Positions 1-13,153 of a stretch of 64,000 nt of DNA are shown here, in pieces; position 1 is the first letter of the stretch; the number at the start of each line of letters is the position of its first letter. Under the pieces are notes generated by a model. That model was not told the origin of the DNA. It saw only the letters and a list, made by a program, of their open reading frames with translations, and made no database searches. Source of the stretch: Hydractinia symbiolongicarpus (lineage: Eukaryota > Cnidaria > Hydrozoa > Anthoathecata > Hydractiniidae); assembly GCF_029227915.1 (NCBI RefSeq), contig NC_079878.1, positions 32,143,501-32,207,500 of the forward strand. The letters are read 5' to 3'. The position numbers and the translations under genes were made by a program.

Positions 1-49
1 CGGATTTTCGTTTGCCGGCGATTAAACTTCTTTTATTCAGCGTCCCATC

Positions 50-65
50 AAATATGAAAATATTT
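50..65. repeat. Shifted dyad in the aatatg subtype (example)
   Basis: In this left-arm subtype two base changes break the usual dyad: a T inside the first arm and a T replacing the C that opens the second. They create another, aaatat and atattt, with a gaaa spacer, offset by about 2 bp. Other copies include those near 1,275, 1,875, 4,105, 5,930, 9,175, 11,000, 13,840, 16,670 and 17,885. The subtype is linked to a one-base contraction (gcgtttagtgg for gcgttttagtgg) and to taatataaaa, so it descends from a single founder monomer. Confidence 0.75.
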
Positions 66-653
66 TTGAAAACTACAAGTCTCATGCGTTTAGTGGTAAA
101 AAAATAATATAAAAAATCGTTCGGGAAATGAGTTTACTCCCTGGGTACTTACTTTGTATACTTTTGGCTATACGGGCCAAGCCGGGATTTACGGGAAATC
201 GCGGGTTTTCGTTTGCCGGCGACTAAACTTCTTTTATTCAGCGTCTCATCAAAAATGAAAACATTTTTAAAAACTACAAGTCTTATGCGTTTTAGTGGTG
301 AAAAAATAATTTAAAAAATCGTTCGGGAAATGAGTTTACTCCCCGGGTACTTTATTTGTATACTTTTGACTATACGGGCCGGGTCCGGGATTTACGGGAA
401 ATCGCAGATTTTCGTTTGCCGGCGAATAAACTTCTTTTATTCAGCGTCCCATCAAATATGAAAATATTTTTGAAAACTACAAGGCTCATGCGTTTAGTGG
501 TAAAAAAATAATATAAAAGATCGTTCGGGAAATGAGTTTACTCCCTGGGTACTTTCTTTGTATACTTTTGACTATACGGGCCAAGCCCGGGATTTACGGG
601 AAATAGCGGGTTTTCGTTTGCTGGCGATTAAACTTCTTTTATTCAGCGTCTCA

Positions 654-675
654 TCAAAAATGAAAACATTTTTGA
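654..675. repeat. Monomer dyad: 9-bp inverted repeat with 4-nt spacer (example)
   Basis: The arms are tcaaaaatg and catttttga, exact reverse complements separated by aaaa. The same dyad recurs once per monomer in both arms; on the right arm it reads tcaaaaatg, tttt, catttttga. Some subtypes have a one-base change in an outer arm (catttttaa, or tttaaaaatg on the right) that shortens the stem to about 7 bp. It could form a small hairpin in single strands or a cruciform. No role is shown by the sequence. Confidence 0.85.
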
Positions 676-3600
676 AAACTACAAGTCTCATGCGTTTTAG
701 TGGTGAAAAAATAATTTAAAAAATCGTTCGGGAAATGAGTTTACTCCCTGGGTACTTTCTTTGTATACTTTTGACTATACGGGCCGAGTCCGGGATTTAT
801 GGGAAATCGCAGGTTTTCGTTTGCCGGCGATTAAACTGCTTTTATTCAGCGTCTCATCAAAAATAAAAACATTTTTGAAAACTACAAGTCTCATGCGTTT
901 TAGTGGTGAAAAAATAATTTAAAAAATCGTTCGGGAAATGAGTTTACTCCCTGGGTACTTTCTTTGTATACTTTTGACTATACGGGCCAAGCCGGGATTT
1001 ACGGGAAATCGCGGGTTTTCGTTTGCCGGCGATTAAACTTCTTTTATTCAGCGTCTCATCAGAAATGAAAACATTTTTAAAAACTACAAGTCTTATGCGT
1101 TTTAGTGGTGAAAAAATAATTTAAAAAATAGTTCGGGAAATGAGTTTACTCCCCGGGTACTTTCTTTGTATACTTTTGACTATACGGGCCGGGTCCGGGA
1201 TTTACGGGAAATCGCGGATTTTCGTTTGCCGGCGATTAAACTTCTTTTATTCAGCGTCCCATCAAATATGAAAATATTTTTGAAAACTAGAAGTCTCATC
1301 CGGTTAGTGGTAAAAAAATAATATAAAAAATCGTTCGGGAAATGAGTTTACTCCCTGGGTACTTTCTTTGTATACTTTTGACTATACGGGCCAAGCCCGG
1401 GATTTACGGGAATTCGCGGGTTTTCGTTTGCCGGCGATTAAACTTCTTTTATTCAGCGTCTCATCAAAAATGAAAACATTTTTGAAAACTACAAGTCTCA
1501 TGCGTTTTAGTGGTAAAAAAATAATATAAAAAATCGCTCGGGAAATGAGTTTACTCCCTGGGTACTTTCTTTGTATACTTTTGACTATACGGGCCAAGCC
1601 CGGGATTTACGGGAAATCGCATGTTTTCGTTTCACGGCGATTAAACTTCTTTTATTCAGCGTCTCATCAGAAATGAAAACATTTTTAAAAACTACAAGTC
1701 TTATGCGTTTTAGTGGTGAAAAAATAATTTAAAAAATAGTTCGGGAAATGAGTTTACTCCCCGGGTACTTTCTTTGTATACTTTTGACTATACGGGCCGG
1801 GTCCGGGATTTACGGGAAATCGCGGATTTTCGTTTGCCGGCGATTAAACTTCTTTTATTCAGCGTCCCATCAAATATGAAAATATTTTTGAAAACTACAA
1901 GTCTCATCCGGTTAGTGGTAAAAAAATAATATAAAAAATCGTTCGGGAAATGAGTTTACTCCCTGGGTACTTTCTTTGTATACTTTTGACTATACGGGCC
2001 GAGTCCGGGATTTATGGGAAATCGCAGGTTTTCGTTTGCCGGCGATTAAACTGCTTTTATTCAGCGTCTCATCAAAAATGAAAACATTTTTAAAAACTAC
2101 AAGTCTCATGCGTTTTAGTGGTGAAAAAATAATTTAAAAAATCGTTCGGGAAATGATTTTACTCCCTGGGTACTTTCTTTGGATACTTTTGACTATACGG
2201 GCCAAGCCGGGATTTACGGGAAATCGCGGGTTTTCGTTTGCCGGCGATTAAACTTCTTTTATTCAGCGTCTCATCAAAAATGAAAACATTTTTAAAAACT
2301 ACAAGTCTTATGCGTTTTAGTGGTGAAAAATTAATTTAAAAAATCGTTCTGGAAATGAGTTTACTCACAGGGTACTTTCTTTGTATACATTTGACTATAC
2401 GTGCCAAGCCCGGGATTTACGGGAAATCGCGGGTTTTCGTTTGCCGGCGATTAAACTTCTTTTATTCAGCGTCTCATCAAATATGAAAATATTTTTGAAA
2501 ACTACAAGTCTCATGCGTTTAGTGGTAAAAAAATAATATAAAATATCGTTCGGGAAATGAGTTTACTCCCTGGGTACTTTCTTTGTATACTTTCGACTAT
2601 ACGGGCAAGCCCGGGATTTACGGGAAATCGCGGGTTTTCGTTTGCCGGCGATTAAACTTCTTTTATTCAGCATCTCATCAAAAATGAAAACATTTTTAAA
2701 AACTACAAGTCTTATGCGTTTTAGTGGTGAAAAAATAATTTAAAAAATCGTTCTGGAAATGAGTTTACTCACAGGGTACTTTCTTTGCATACATTCGACT
2801 ATACGTGCCAAGCCCGGGATTTACGGGAAATCGCGGGTTTTCGTTTGCCGGCGATTAAACTGCTTTTATTCAGCGTCTCATCAAAAATGAAAACATTTTT
2901 AAAAACTACAAGTCTCATGCGTTTTAGTGGTGAAAAAGTAATTTAAAAAATCCTTCGGGAAATGAGTTTACTCCCTGGGTACTTTCCTTGTATACTTTTA
3001 ACTATACGGGCCGCGTCCGGGATTTACGGAAAATCGCAGGTTTTCGTTTGCCGGCGATTAAACTGCTTTTATTCAGCGTCTCATCAAAAATGAAAACATT
3101 TTTAAAAACTACAAGTCTCATGCGTTTTAGTGGTGAAAAAGTAATTTAAAAAATCCTTCGGGAAATGAGTTTACTCCCTGGGTACTTTCTTTGTATACTT
3201 TTGACTATACGGGCCGCGTCCAGGATTTACGGGAAATCGCAGGTTTTCGTTTGCCGGCGATTAAACTTCTTTTATTCAGGGTCTCATCAAAAATGAAAAC
3301 ATTTTTAAAAACTACAAGTCTCATGCGTTTTAGTGGTGAAAAAGTAATTTAAAAAATCGTTCGGGAAATGAGTTTACTTCCTGGGTACTTTCTTTGTATA
3401 CTTTTGACTATACGGGCCAAGCCCGGGATTTACGGGAAATCGCGGGTTTTCGTTTGCCGGCGATTAAACTGCTTTTATTCAGCGTTTCATCAAAAATGAA
3501 AACATTTTTGAAAACTACAAGTCTCATGCGTTTAGTGGTAAAAAAATAATATAAAAAATCGTTCGGGAAATGAGTTTACTCCCTGGGTACTTTCTTTGTA

Positions 3601-3895
3601 TACTTTTGACTATACGGGCCAAGCCCGGGATTTACGGGAAATCGCAGGTTTTCGTTTGCCGGCGATTAAACTTCTTTTATTCAGCGTCTCATCAAAAATG
3701 AAAACATTTTTAAAAACTACAAGTCTCATGCGTTTTAGTGGTGAAAAAGTAATTTAAAAAATCGTTCGGGAAATGAGTTTACTCCCTGGGTACTTTCTTT
3801 GTATACTTTTGACTATACTGTCCAAGCCCGGGATTTACGGGAAATCGCGGGTTTTCGTTTGCCGGCGATTAAACTTCTTTTATTCAGCATCTCAT

Positions 3896-5720
3896 CAAAA
3901 ATGAAAACATTTTTGAAAACTACAAGTCTCATGCGTTTTAGTGGTGAAAAAATGATTTAAAAAATCGTTCGGGAAATGAGTTTACTCCCTGGGTACTTTC
4001 TTTGTATACTTTTGACTATACGGGCCGAGTCCGAGATTTACGGGAAATCGCGGATTTTTGTTTGCCGGCGATTAAACTTCTTTTATTCAGCGTCCCATCA
4101 AATATGAAAATATTTTTGAAAACTACAAGTCTCATGCGTTTAGTGGTAAAAAAATAATATAAAAAATCGTTCGGGAAATGAGTTTACTCCCTGAGTACTT
4201 TCTTTGTATACTTTCGACTATACGGGCTAGCCCGGGATTTACGGGAAATTGCGGGTTTTCGTTTGCCGGCGATTAAACTTCTTTTATTCAGCGTCTCATC
4301 AAAAATGAAAACATTTTTAAAAAGTACAAGTCTTATGCGTTTTAGTGGTGAAAAAAAAATTTAAAAAATCGTTCTGGAAATGAGTTTACTCACAGGGTAC
4401 TTTCTTTGTATACATTCGACTATACGTGCCAAGCCCAGGATTTACGGGAAATCGCGGGTTTTCGTTTGCCGGCGATTAAACTGCTTTTATTCAGCGTCTC
4501 ATCAAAAATGAAAACATTCTTGAAAACTACAAGTCTCATGCGTTTTAGTGGTGAAATAATAATTTAAAAAATCGTTTGGGAAATGAGTTTACTCCCTGGG
4601 TACTTTCTTTGTATACTTTTAACGATACGGGCCGCGTCCAGGATTTACGGGAAATCGCAGGTTTTCGTTTGCCGGCGATTAAACTTCTTTTATTCAGCGT
4701 CCCATCAAAAATGAAAACATTTTTAAAAACTACAAGTCTCATGCGTTTTAGTGGTGAAAAAGTAATTTAAAAAATCCTTGGGGAAATGAGTTTACTCCCT
4801 GGGTACTTTCTTTGTATACTTTTGACTATACGGGCCGCGTCCGGGATTTACGGAAAATCGCAGGTTTTCGTTTGCCGGCGATTAAACTTCTTTTATTCAG
4901 CGTTTCATCAAAACTGAAAACATTTTTGATAACTACAAGTCTTTTGCGTTTTAGTGGTGAAAAAATAATTTAAAAAATCGTTCTGGAAATGAGTTTACTC
5001 ACAGGGTACTTTCTTTGTATACATTCGACTATACGGGCCGCGTCCAGGATTTACGGGAAATCGCAGGTTTTCGTTTGCCGGCAATTAAGCTTCTTTTATT
5101 CAGCGTCTCATCAAAAATGAAAACATTCTTGAAAACTACAAGTCTCATGCGTTTTAGTGGTGAAATAATAATTTAAAAAATCGTTTGGGAAATAAGTTTA
5201 CTCCCTGGGTACTTTCTTTGTATACTTTTGACTATACGGGCCGCGTCCGGGATTTACGGAAAATCGCAGGTTTTCGTTTGCCGGCGATTAAACTTCTTTT
5301 ATTCAGCGTTTCATCAAAACGGAAAACATTTTTGATAACTACAAGTCTTTTGCGTTTTAGTGGTGAAAAAATAATTTAAAAAATCGTTCTGGAAATGAGT
5401 TTACTCACAGGGTACTTTCTTTGTATACATTCGACTATACGGGCCGCGTCCAGGATTTACGGGAAATCGCAGGTTTTCGTTTGCCGGCGATTAAGCTTCT
5501 TTTATTCAGCGTCTCATCAAAAATGAAAACATTCTTGAAAACTACAAGTCTCATGCGTTTTAGTGGTGAAATAATAATTTAAAAAATCGTTTGGGAAATG
5601 AGTTTACTCCCTGGGTACTTTCTTTGTATACTTTTAACGATACGGGCCGCGTCCAGGATTTACGGGAAATTGCAGGTTTTCGTTTGCCGGCGATTATACT
5701 TCTTTTATTCAGCGTCCCAT
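3896..5720 (+). repeat. 1,825-bp nine-monomer higher-order repeat, series A copy 1
   Basis: Nine monomers whose rare variants recur in the same order 1,825 bp downstream. Examples are ggatttttg at 4051 and 5876, gggctagcccggg at 4224 and 6049, the taacgatacggg variant, and the cattaagctt-type variants. Edges are approximate; before about 3,896 the match is lost (cagcatctcatc against cagcgtcccatc). This is consistent with an unequal-exchange duplication. Confidence 0.8.
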
Positions 5721-7545
5721 CAAAAATGAAAACATTTTTGAAAACTACAAGTCTCATGCGTTTTAGTGGTGAAAAAATGATTTAAAAAATCGTTCGGGAA
5801 ATGAGTTTACTCCCTGGGTACTTTCTTTGTATACTTTTGACTATACGGGCCGAGTCCGAGATTTACGGGAAATCGCGGATTTTTGTTTGCCGGCGATTAA
5901 ACTTCTTTTATTCAGCGTCCCATCAAATATGAAAATATTTTTGAAAACTACAAGTCTCATGCGTTTAGTGGTAAAAAAATAATATAAAAAATCGTTCGGG
6001 AAATGAGTTTACTCCCTGAGTACTTTCTTTGTATACTTTCGACTATACGGGCTAGCCCGGGATTTACGGGAAATTGCGGGTTTTCGTTTGCCGGCGATTA
6101 AACTTCTTTTATTCAGCGTCTCATCAAAAATGAAAACATTTTTAAAAAGTACAAGTCTTATGCGTTTTAGTGGTGAAAAAAAAATTTAAAAAATCGTTCT
6201 GGAAATGAGTTTACTCACAGGGTACTTTCTTTGTATACATTCGACTATACGTGCCAAGCCCAGGATTTACGGGAAATCGCGGGTTTTCGTTTGCCGGCGA
6301 TTAAACTGCTTTTATTCAGCGTCTCATCAAAAATGAAAACATTCTTGAAAACTACAAGTCTCATGCGTTTTAGTGGTGAAATAATAATTTAAAAAATCGT
6401 TTGGGAAATGAGTTTACTCCCTGGGTACTTTCTTTGTATACTTTTAACGATACGGGCCGCGTCCAGGATTTACGGGAAATCGCAGGTTTTCGTTTGCCGG
6501 CGATTAAACTTCTTTTATTCAGCGTCCCATCAAAAATGAAAACATTTTTAAAAACTACAAGTCTCATGCGTTTTAGTGGTGAAAAAGTAATTTAAAAAAT
6601 CCTTGGGGAAATGAGTTTACTCCCTGGGTACTTTCTTTGTATACTTTTGACTATACGGGCCGCGTCCGGGATTTACGGAAAATCGCAGGTTTTCGTTTGC
6701 CGGCGATTAAACTTCTTTTATTCAGCGTTTCATCAAAACTGAAAACATTTTTGATAACTACAAGTCTTTTGCGTTTTAGTGGTGAAAAAATAATTTAAAA
6801 AATCGTTCTGGAAATGAGTTTACTCACAGGGTACTTTCTTTGTATACATTCGACTATACGGGCCGCGTCCAGGATTTACGGGAAATCGCAGGTTTTCGTT
6901 TGCCGGCAATTAAGCTTCTTTTATTCAGCGTCTCATCAAAAATGAAAACATTCTTGAAAACTACAAGTCTCATGCGTTTTAGTGGTGAAATAATAATTTA
7001 AAAAATCGTTTGGGAAATAAGTTTACTCCCTGGGTACTTTCTTTGTATACTTTTGACTATACGGGCCGCGTCCGGGATTTACGGAAAATCGCAGGTTTTC
7101 GTTTGCCGGCGATTAAACTTCTTTTATTCAGCGTTTCATCAAAACGGAAAACATTTTTGATAACTACAAGTCTTTTGCGTTTTAGTGGTGAAAAAATAAT
7201 TTAAAAAATCGTTCTGGAAATGAGTTTACTCACAGGGTACTTTCTTTGTATACATTCGACTATACGGGCCGCGTCCAGGATTTACGGGAAATCGCAGGTT
7301 TTCGTTTGCCGGCGATTAAGCTTCTTTTATTCAGCGTCTCATCAAAAATGAAAACATTCTTGAAAACTACAAGTCTCATGCGTTTTAGTGGTGAAATAAT
7401 AATTTAAAAAATCGTTTGGGAAATGAGTTTACTCCCTGGGTACTTTCTTTGTATACTTTTAACGATACGGGCCGCGTCCAGGATTTACGGGAAATCGCAG
7501 GTTTTCGTTTGCCGGCGATTATACTTCTTTTATTCAGCGTCCCAT
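5721..7545 (+). repeat. 1,825-bp higher-order repeat, series A copy 2
   Basis: Second copy of the preceding block, nearly identical by eye. A few private differences mark it as a separate copy rather than a display duplication: at about 5,670 copy 1 has gggaaattgcagg where copy 2 (about 7,495) has gggaaatcgcagg. The near-identity implies recent duplication or conversion. Confidence 0.78.
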
Positions 7546-8488
7546 CAAAAATGAAAACATTTTTAAAAACTACAAGTCTCATGCGTTTTAGTGGTGAAAA
7601 AGTAATTTAAAAAATCCTTCGGGAAATGAGTTTACTCCCTGGGTACTTTCTTTGTATACTTTTGACTATACGGGCCAAGCCCGGGATTTAAGGGAAATCG
7701 CAGGTTTTCGTTTGCCGGCGATTAAACTTCTTTTATTCAGCGTCTCATCAAAAATGAAAACATTTTTAAAAACTACAAGTCTCATGCGTTTTAGTGGTGA
7801 AAAAGTAATTTAAAAAATCGTTCGGGAAATGAGTTTACTCCCTGGGTACTTTCTTTGTATACTTTTGACTATACGGTCCAAGCCCGGGATTTACGGGAAA
7901 TCGCGGGTTTTCGTTTGCCGGCGATTAAACTTCTTTTATTCAGCATCTCATCAAAAATGAAAACATTTTTGAAAACTACAAGTCTCATGCGTTTTAGTGG
8001 TGAAAAAATGATTTAAAAAATCGTTCGGGAAATGAGTTTACTCCCTGGGTACTTTCTTTGTATACTTTTGACTATACGGGCCGAGTCCGGGATTTACGGG
8101 AAATCGCGGGTTTTCGTTTGCCGGCGATTAAACTGCTTTTATTCAGCCTCTCATCAAAAATGAAAACATTCTTGAAAACTACAAGTCTCATGCGTTTTAG
8201 TGGTGAAATAATAATTTAAAAAATCGTTTGGGAAATGAGTTTACTCCCTGGGTACTTTCTTTGTATACTTTTGACTATACGGGCCGCGTCCAGGATTTAC
8301 GGGAAATCGCAGGTTTTCGTTTGCCGGCGATTAAGCTTCTTTTATTCAGCGTCTCATCAAAAATGAAAACATTCTTGAAAACTACAAGTCTCATGCGTTT
8401 TAGTGGTGAAATAATAATTTAAAAAATCGTTTGGGAAATGAGTTTACTCCCTGGGTACTTTCTTTGTATACTTTTAACGATACGGGCC

Positions 8489-10313
8489 GCGTCCAGGATT
8501 TACGGGAAATCGCAGGTTTTCGTTTGCCGGCGATTATACTTCTTTTATTCAGCGTCCCATCAAAAATGAAAACATTTTTAAAAACTACAAGTCTCATGCG
8601 TTTTAGTGGTGAAAAAGTAATTTAAAAAATCCTTCGGGAAATGAGTTTACTCCCTGGGTACTTTCTTTGTATACTTTTGACTATACGGGCCAAGCCCGGG
8701 ATTTACGGGAAATCGCAGGTTTTCGTTTGCCGGCGATTAAACTTCTTTTATTCAGCGTCTCATCAAAAATGAAAACATTTTTAAAAACTACAAGTCTCAT
8801 GCGTTTTAGTGGTGAAAAAGTAATTTAAAAAATCGTTCGGGAAATGAGTTTACTCCCTGGGTACTTTCTTTGTATACTTTTGACTATACGGTCCAAGCCC
8901 GGGATTTACGGGAAATCGCGGGTTTTCGTTTGCCGGCGATTAAACTTCTTTTATTCAGCATCTCATCAAAAATGAAAACATTTTTGAAAACTACAAGTCT
9001 CATGCGTTTTAGTGGTGAAAAAATGATTTAAAAAATCGTTCGGGAAATGAGTTTACTCCCTGGGTACTTTCTTTGTATACTTTTGACTATACGGGCCGAG
9101 TCCGGGATTTACGGGAAATCGCGGATTTTCGTTTGCCGGCGATTAAACTTCTTTTATTCAGCGTCCCATCAAATATGAAAATATTTTTGAAAACTACAAG
9201 TCTCATGCGTTTAGTGGTAAAAAAATAATATAAAAAATCGTTCGGGAAATGAGTTTACTCCCTGAGTACTTTCTTTGTATACTTTCGACTATACGGGCTA
9301 GCCCGGGATTTACGGGAAATCGCGGGTTTTCGTTTGCCGGCGATTAAACTTCTTTTATTCAGCGTCTCATCAAAAATGAAAACATTTTTAAAAAGTACAA
9401 GTCTTATGCGTTTTAGTGGTGAAAAAATAATTTAAAAAATCGTTCTGGAAATGAGTTTACTCACAGGGTACTTTCTTTGTATACATTTGACTATACGTGC
9501 CAAGCCCAGGATTTACGGGAAATCGCGGGTTTTCGTTTGCCGGCGATTAAACTGCTTTTATTCAGCGTCTCATCAAAAATGAAAACATTCTTGAAAACTA
9601 CATGTCTCATGCGTTTTAGTGGTGAAATAATAATTTAAAAAATTGTTTGGGAAATGAGTTTACTCCCTGGGTACTTTCTTTGTATACTTTTAACGATACG
9701 GGCCGCGTCCAGGATTAACGGGAAATCGCAGGTTTTCGTTTGCCGGCGATTAAACTTCTTTTATTCAGCGTCCCATCAAAAATGAAAACATTTTTAAAAA
9801 CTACAAGTCTCATGCGTTTTAGTGGTGAAAAAGTAATTTAAAAAATCCTTCGGGAAATGAGTTTACTCCCTGGGTACTTTCTTTGTATACTTTTGACTAT
9901 ACGGGCCGCGTCTGGGATTTACGGAAAATCGCAGGTTTTCGTTTGCCGGCGATTAAACTTCTTTTATTCAGCGTCTCATCAAAAATGAAAACATTTTTGA
10001 TAACTACAAGTCTTTTGCGTTTTAGTGGTGAAAAAATGATTTAAAAAATCGTTCGGGAAATGAGTTTACTCCCTGGGTACTTTCTTTGTATACTTTTGAC
10101 TATACGGGCCGAGTCCGAGATTTACGGGAAATCGCGGGTTTTCGTTTGCCGGCAATTAAACTTCTTTTATTCAGCGTCTCATCAAAAATGAAAACATTTT
10201 TGAAAACTACAAGTCTTATGCGTTTTAGTGGTGAAAAAATAATTTAAAAAATCGTTCTGGAAATGAGTTTACTCACAGGGTACTTTCTTTGTATACATTC
10301 GACTATACGTGCC
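8489..10313 (+). repeat. 1,825-bp nine-monomer higher-order repeat, series B copy 1
   Basis: Runs from gcgtccaggatttac to the shared gcc at 10,311-10,313. It includes the rare catgtctcatgcg at 9,601, the gggctag variant at 9,295 and the aaattgtttggg variant. All recur at +1,825. It overlaps series A in monomer types but has its own combination of variants. Confidence 0.78.
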
Positions 10314-12138
10314 GCGTCCAGGATTTACGGGAAATCGCAGGTTTTCGTTTGCCGGCGATTATACTTCTTTTATTCAGCGTCCCATCAAAAATGAAAACAT
10401 TTTTAAAAACTACAAGTCTCATGCGTTTTAGTGGTGAAAAAGTAATTTAAAAAATCCTTCGGGAAATGAGTTTACTCCCTGGGTACTTTCTTTGTATACT
10501 TTTGACTATACGGGCCAAGCCCGGGATTTACGGGAAATCGCAGGTTTTCGTTTGCCGGCGATTAAACTTCTTTTATTCAGCGTCTCATCAAAAATGAAAA
10601 CATTTTTAAAAACTACAAGTCTCATGCGTTTTAGTGGTGAAAAAGTAATTTAAAAAATCGTTCGGGAAATGAGTTTACTCCCTGGGTACTTTCCTTGTAT
10701 ACTTTTGACTATACGGTCCAAGCCCGGGATTTACGGGAAATCACGGGTTTTCGTTTGCCGGCGATTAAACTTCTTTTATTCAGCATCTCATCAAAAATGA
10801 AAACATTTTTGAAAACTACAAGTCTCATGCGTTTTAGTGGTGAAAAAATGATTTAAAAAATCGTTCGGGAAATGAGTTTACTCCCTGGGTACTTTCTTTG
10901 TATACTTTTGACTATACGGGCCGAGTCCGGGATTTACGGGAAATCGCGGATTTTCGTTTGCCGGCGATTAAACTTCTTTTATTCAGCGTCCCATCAAATA
11001 TGAAAATATTTTTGAAAACTACAAGTCTCATGCGTTTAGTGGTAAAAAAATAATATAAAAAATCGTTCGGGAAATGAGTTTACTCCCTGAGTACTTTCTT
11101 TGTATACTTTCGACTATAAGGGCTAGCCCGGGATTTACGGGAAATCGCGGGTTTTCGTTTGCCGGCGATTAAACTTCTTTTATTCAGCGTCTCATCAAAA
11201 ATGAAAACATTTTTAAAAAGTACAAGTCTTATGCGTTTTAGTGGTGAAAAAATAATTTAAAAAATCGTTCTGGAAATGAGTTTACTCACAGGGTACTTTC
11301 TTTGTATACATTTGACTATACGTGCCAAGCCCAGGATTTACGGGAAATCGCGGGTTTTCGTTTGCCGGCGATTAAACTGCTTTTATTCAGCGTCTCATCA
11401 AAAATGAAAACATTCTTGAAAACTACATGTCTCATGCGTTTTAGTGGTGAAATAATAATTTAAAAAATTGTTTGGGAAATGAGTTTACTCCCTGGGTACT
11501 TTCTTTGTATACTTTTAACGATACGGGCCGCGTCCAGGATTAACGGGAAATCGCAGGTTTTCGTTTGCCGGCGATTAAACTTCTTTTATTCAGCGTCCCA
11601 TCAAAAATGAAAACATTTTTAAAAACTACAAGTCTCATGCGTTTTAGTGGTGAAAAAGTAATTTAAAAAATCCTTCGGGAAATGAGTTTACTCCCTGGGT
11701 ACTTTCTTTGTATACTTTTGACTATACGGGCCGCGTCCGGGATTTACGGAAAATCGCAGGTTTTCGTTTGCCGGCGATTAAACTTCTTTTATTCAGCGTC
11801 TCATCAAAAATGAAAACATTTTTGATAACTACAAGTCTTTTGCGTTTTAGTGGTGAAAAAATGATTTAAAAAATCGTTCGGGAAATGAGTTTACTCCCTG
11901 GGTACTTTCTTTGTATACTTTTGACTATACGGGCCGAGTCCGAGATTTACGGGAAATCGCGGGTTTTCGTTTGCCGGCGATTAAACTTCTTTTATTCAGC
12001 GTCTCATCAAAAATGAAAACATTTTTGAAAACTACAAGTCTTATGCGTTTTAGTGGTGAAAAAATAATTTAAAAAATCGTTCTGGAAATGAGTTTACTCA
12101 CAGGGTACTTTCTTTGTATACATTCGACTATACGTGCC
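10314..12138 (+). repeat. 1,825-bp higher-order repeat, series B copy 2
   Basis: Carries the same ordered variants as copy 1: gggctag at 11,120 and catgtctcatg at 11,426. Its private changes include actataagggc at about 11,115 and tttccttgtatac at about 10,690. It ends at the gcc of 12,136-12,138, after which the sequence continues with aagcccagg instead of restarting the block. Confidence 0.78.
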
Positions 12139-13153
12139 AAGCCCAGGATTTACGGGAAATCGCGGGTTTTCGTTTGCCGGCGATTAAACTGCTTTTATTC
12201 AGCGTCTCATCAAAAATGAAAACATTCTTGAAAACTACAAGTCTCATGCGTTTTAGTGGTGAAATAATAATTTAAAAAATCGTTTGGGAAATGAGTTTAC
12301 TCCCTGGGTACTTTCTTTGTATACTTTTAACGATACGGGCCGCGTCCAGGATTTACGGGAAATCGCAGGTTTTCGTTTGCCGGCGATTAAACTTCTTTTA
12401 TTCAGCGTCCCATCAAAAATGAAAACATTTTTAAAAACTACAAGTCTCATGCGTTTTAGTGGTGAAAAAGTAATTTAAAAAATCCTTGGGGAAATGAGTT
12501 TACTCCCGGGGTACTTTCTTTGTATACTTTTGACTATACGGGCCGCGTCCGGGATTTACGGAAAATCGCAGGTTTTCGTTTGCCAGCGATTAAACTTCTT
12601 TTATTCAGCGTCTCATCAAAACTGAAAACATTTTTGATAACTACAAGTCTTTTGCGTTTTAGTGGTGAAAAAATAATTTAAAAAATCGTTCTGGAAATGA
12701 GTTTACTCACAGGATACTTTCTTTGTATACATTCGACTATACGTGCCAAGCCCGGGATTTACGGGAAATCGCGGGTTTTCGTTTGCCGGCGATTAAACTG
12801 CTTTTATTCAGCGTCTCATCAAAAATGAAAACATTCTTGAAAACTACAAGTCTCATGCGTTTTAGTGGTGAAATAATAATTTAAAAAATCGTTTGGGAAA
12901 TGAGTTTACTCCCTGGGTACTTTCTATGTATACTTTTGACTATACGGGCCGCGTCCAGGATTTACGGGAAATCGCAGGTTTTCGTTTGCCGGCGATTAAG
13001 CTTCTTTTATTCAGCGTCTCATCAAAAATGAAAACATTCTTGAAAACTACAAGTCTCATGCGTTTTAGTGGTGAAATAATAATTTAAAAAATCGTTTGGG
13101 AAATGAGTTTACTCCCTGGGTACTTTCTTTGTATACTTTTAACGATACGGGCC
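12139..13153 (+). repeat. Five-monomer insert between series B copies
   Basis: About 1,015 bp (five monomers) that resemble series A rather than the flanking series B. For example, the stretch around 12,253-12,478 matches 4,545-4,770 and 6,370-6,595. The insert displaces the next series B start to 13,154, an offset of 4,665 bp (23 monomers) from copy 1. Confidence 0.65.

Noticed and set aside
2592-2606. Possible CENP-B box: ttcgactatacggg in the cattcgactatac and tttcgactatac subtypes.
   Set aside because: The core motif needs seven bases between TTCG and CGGG with a fixed A; here there are six. Most units have tttgactatacggg, lacking TTCG altogether. It is a near miss only.
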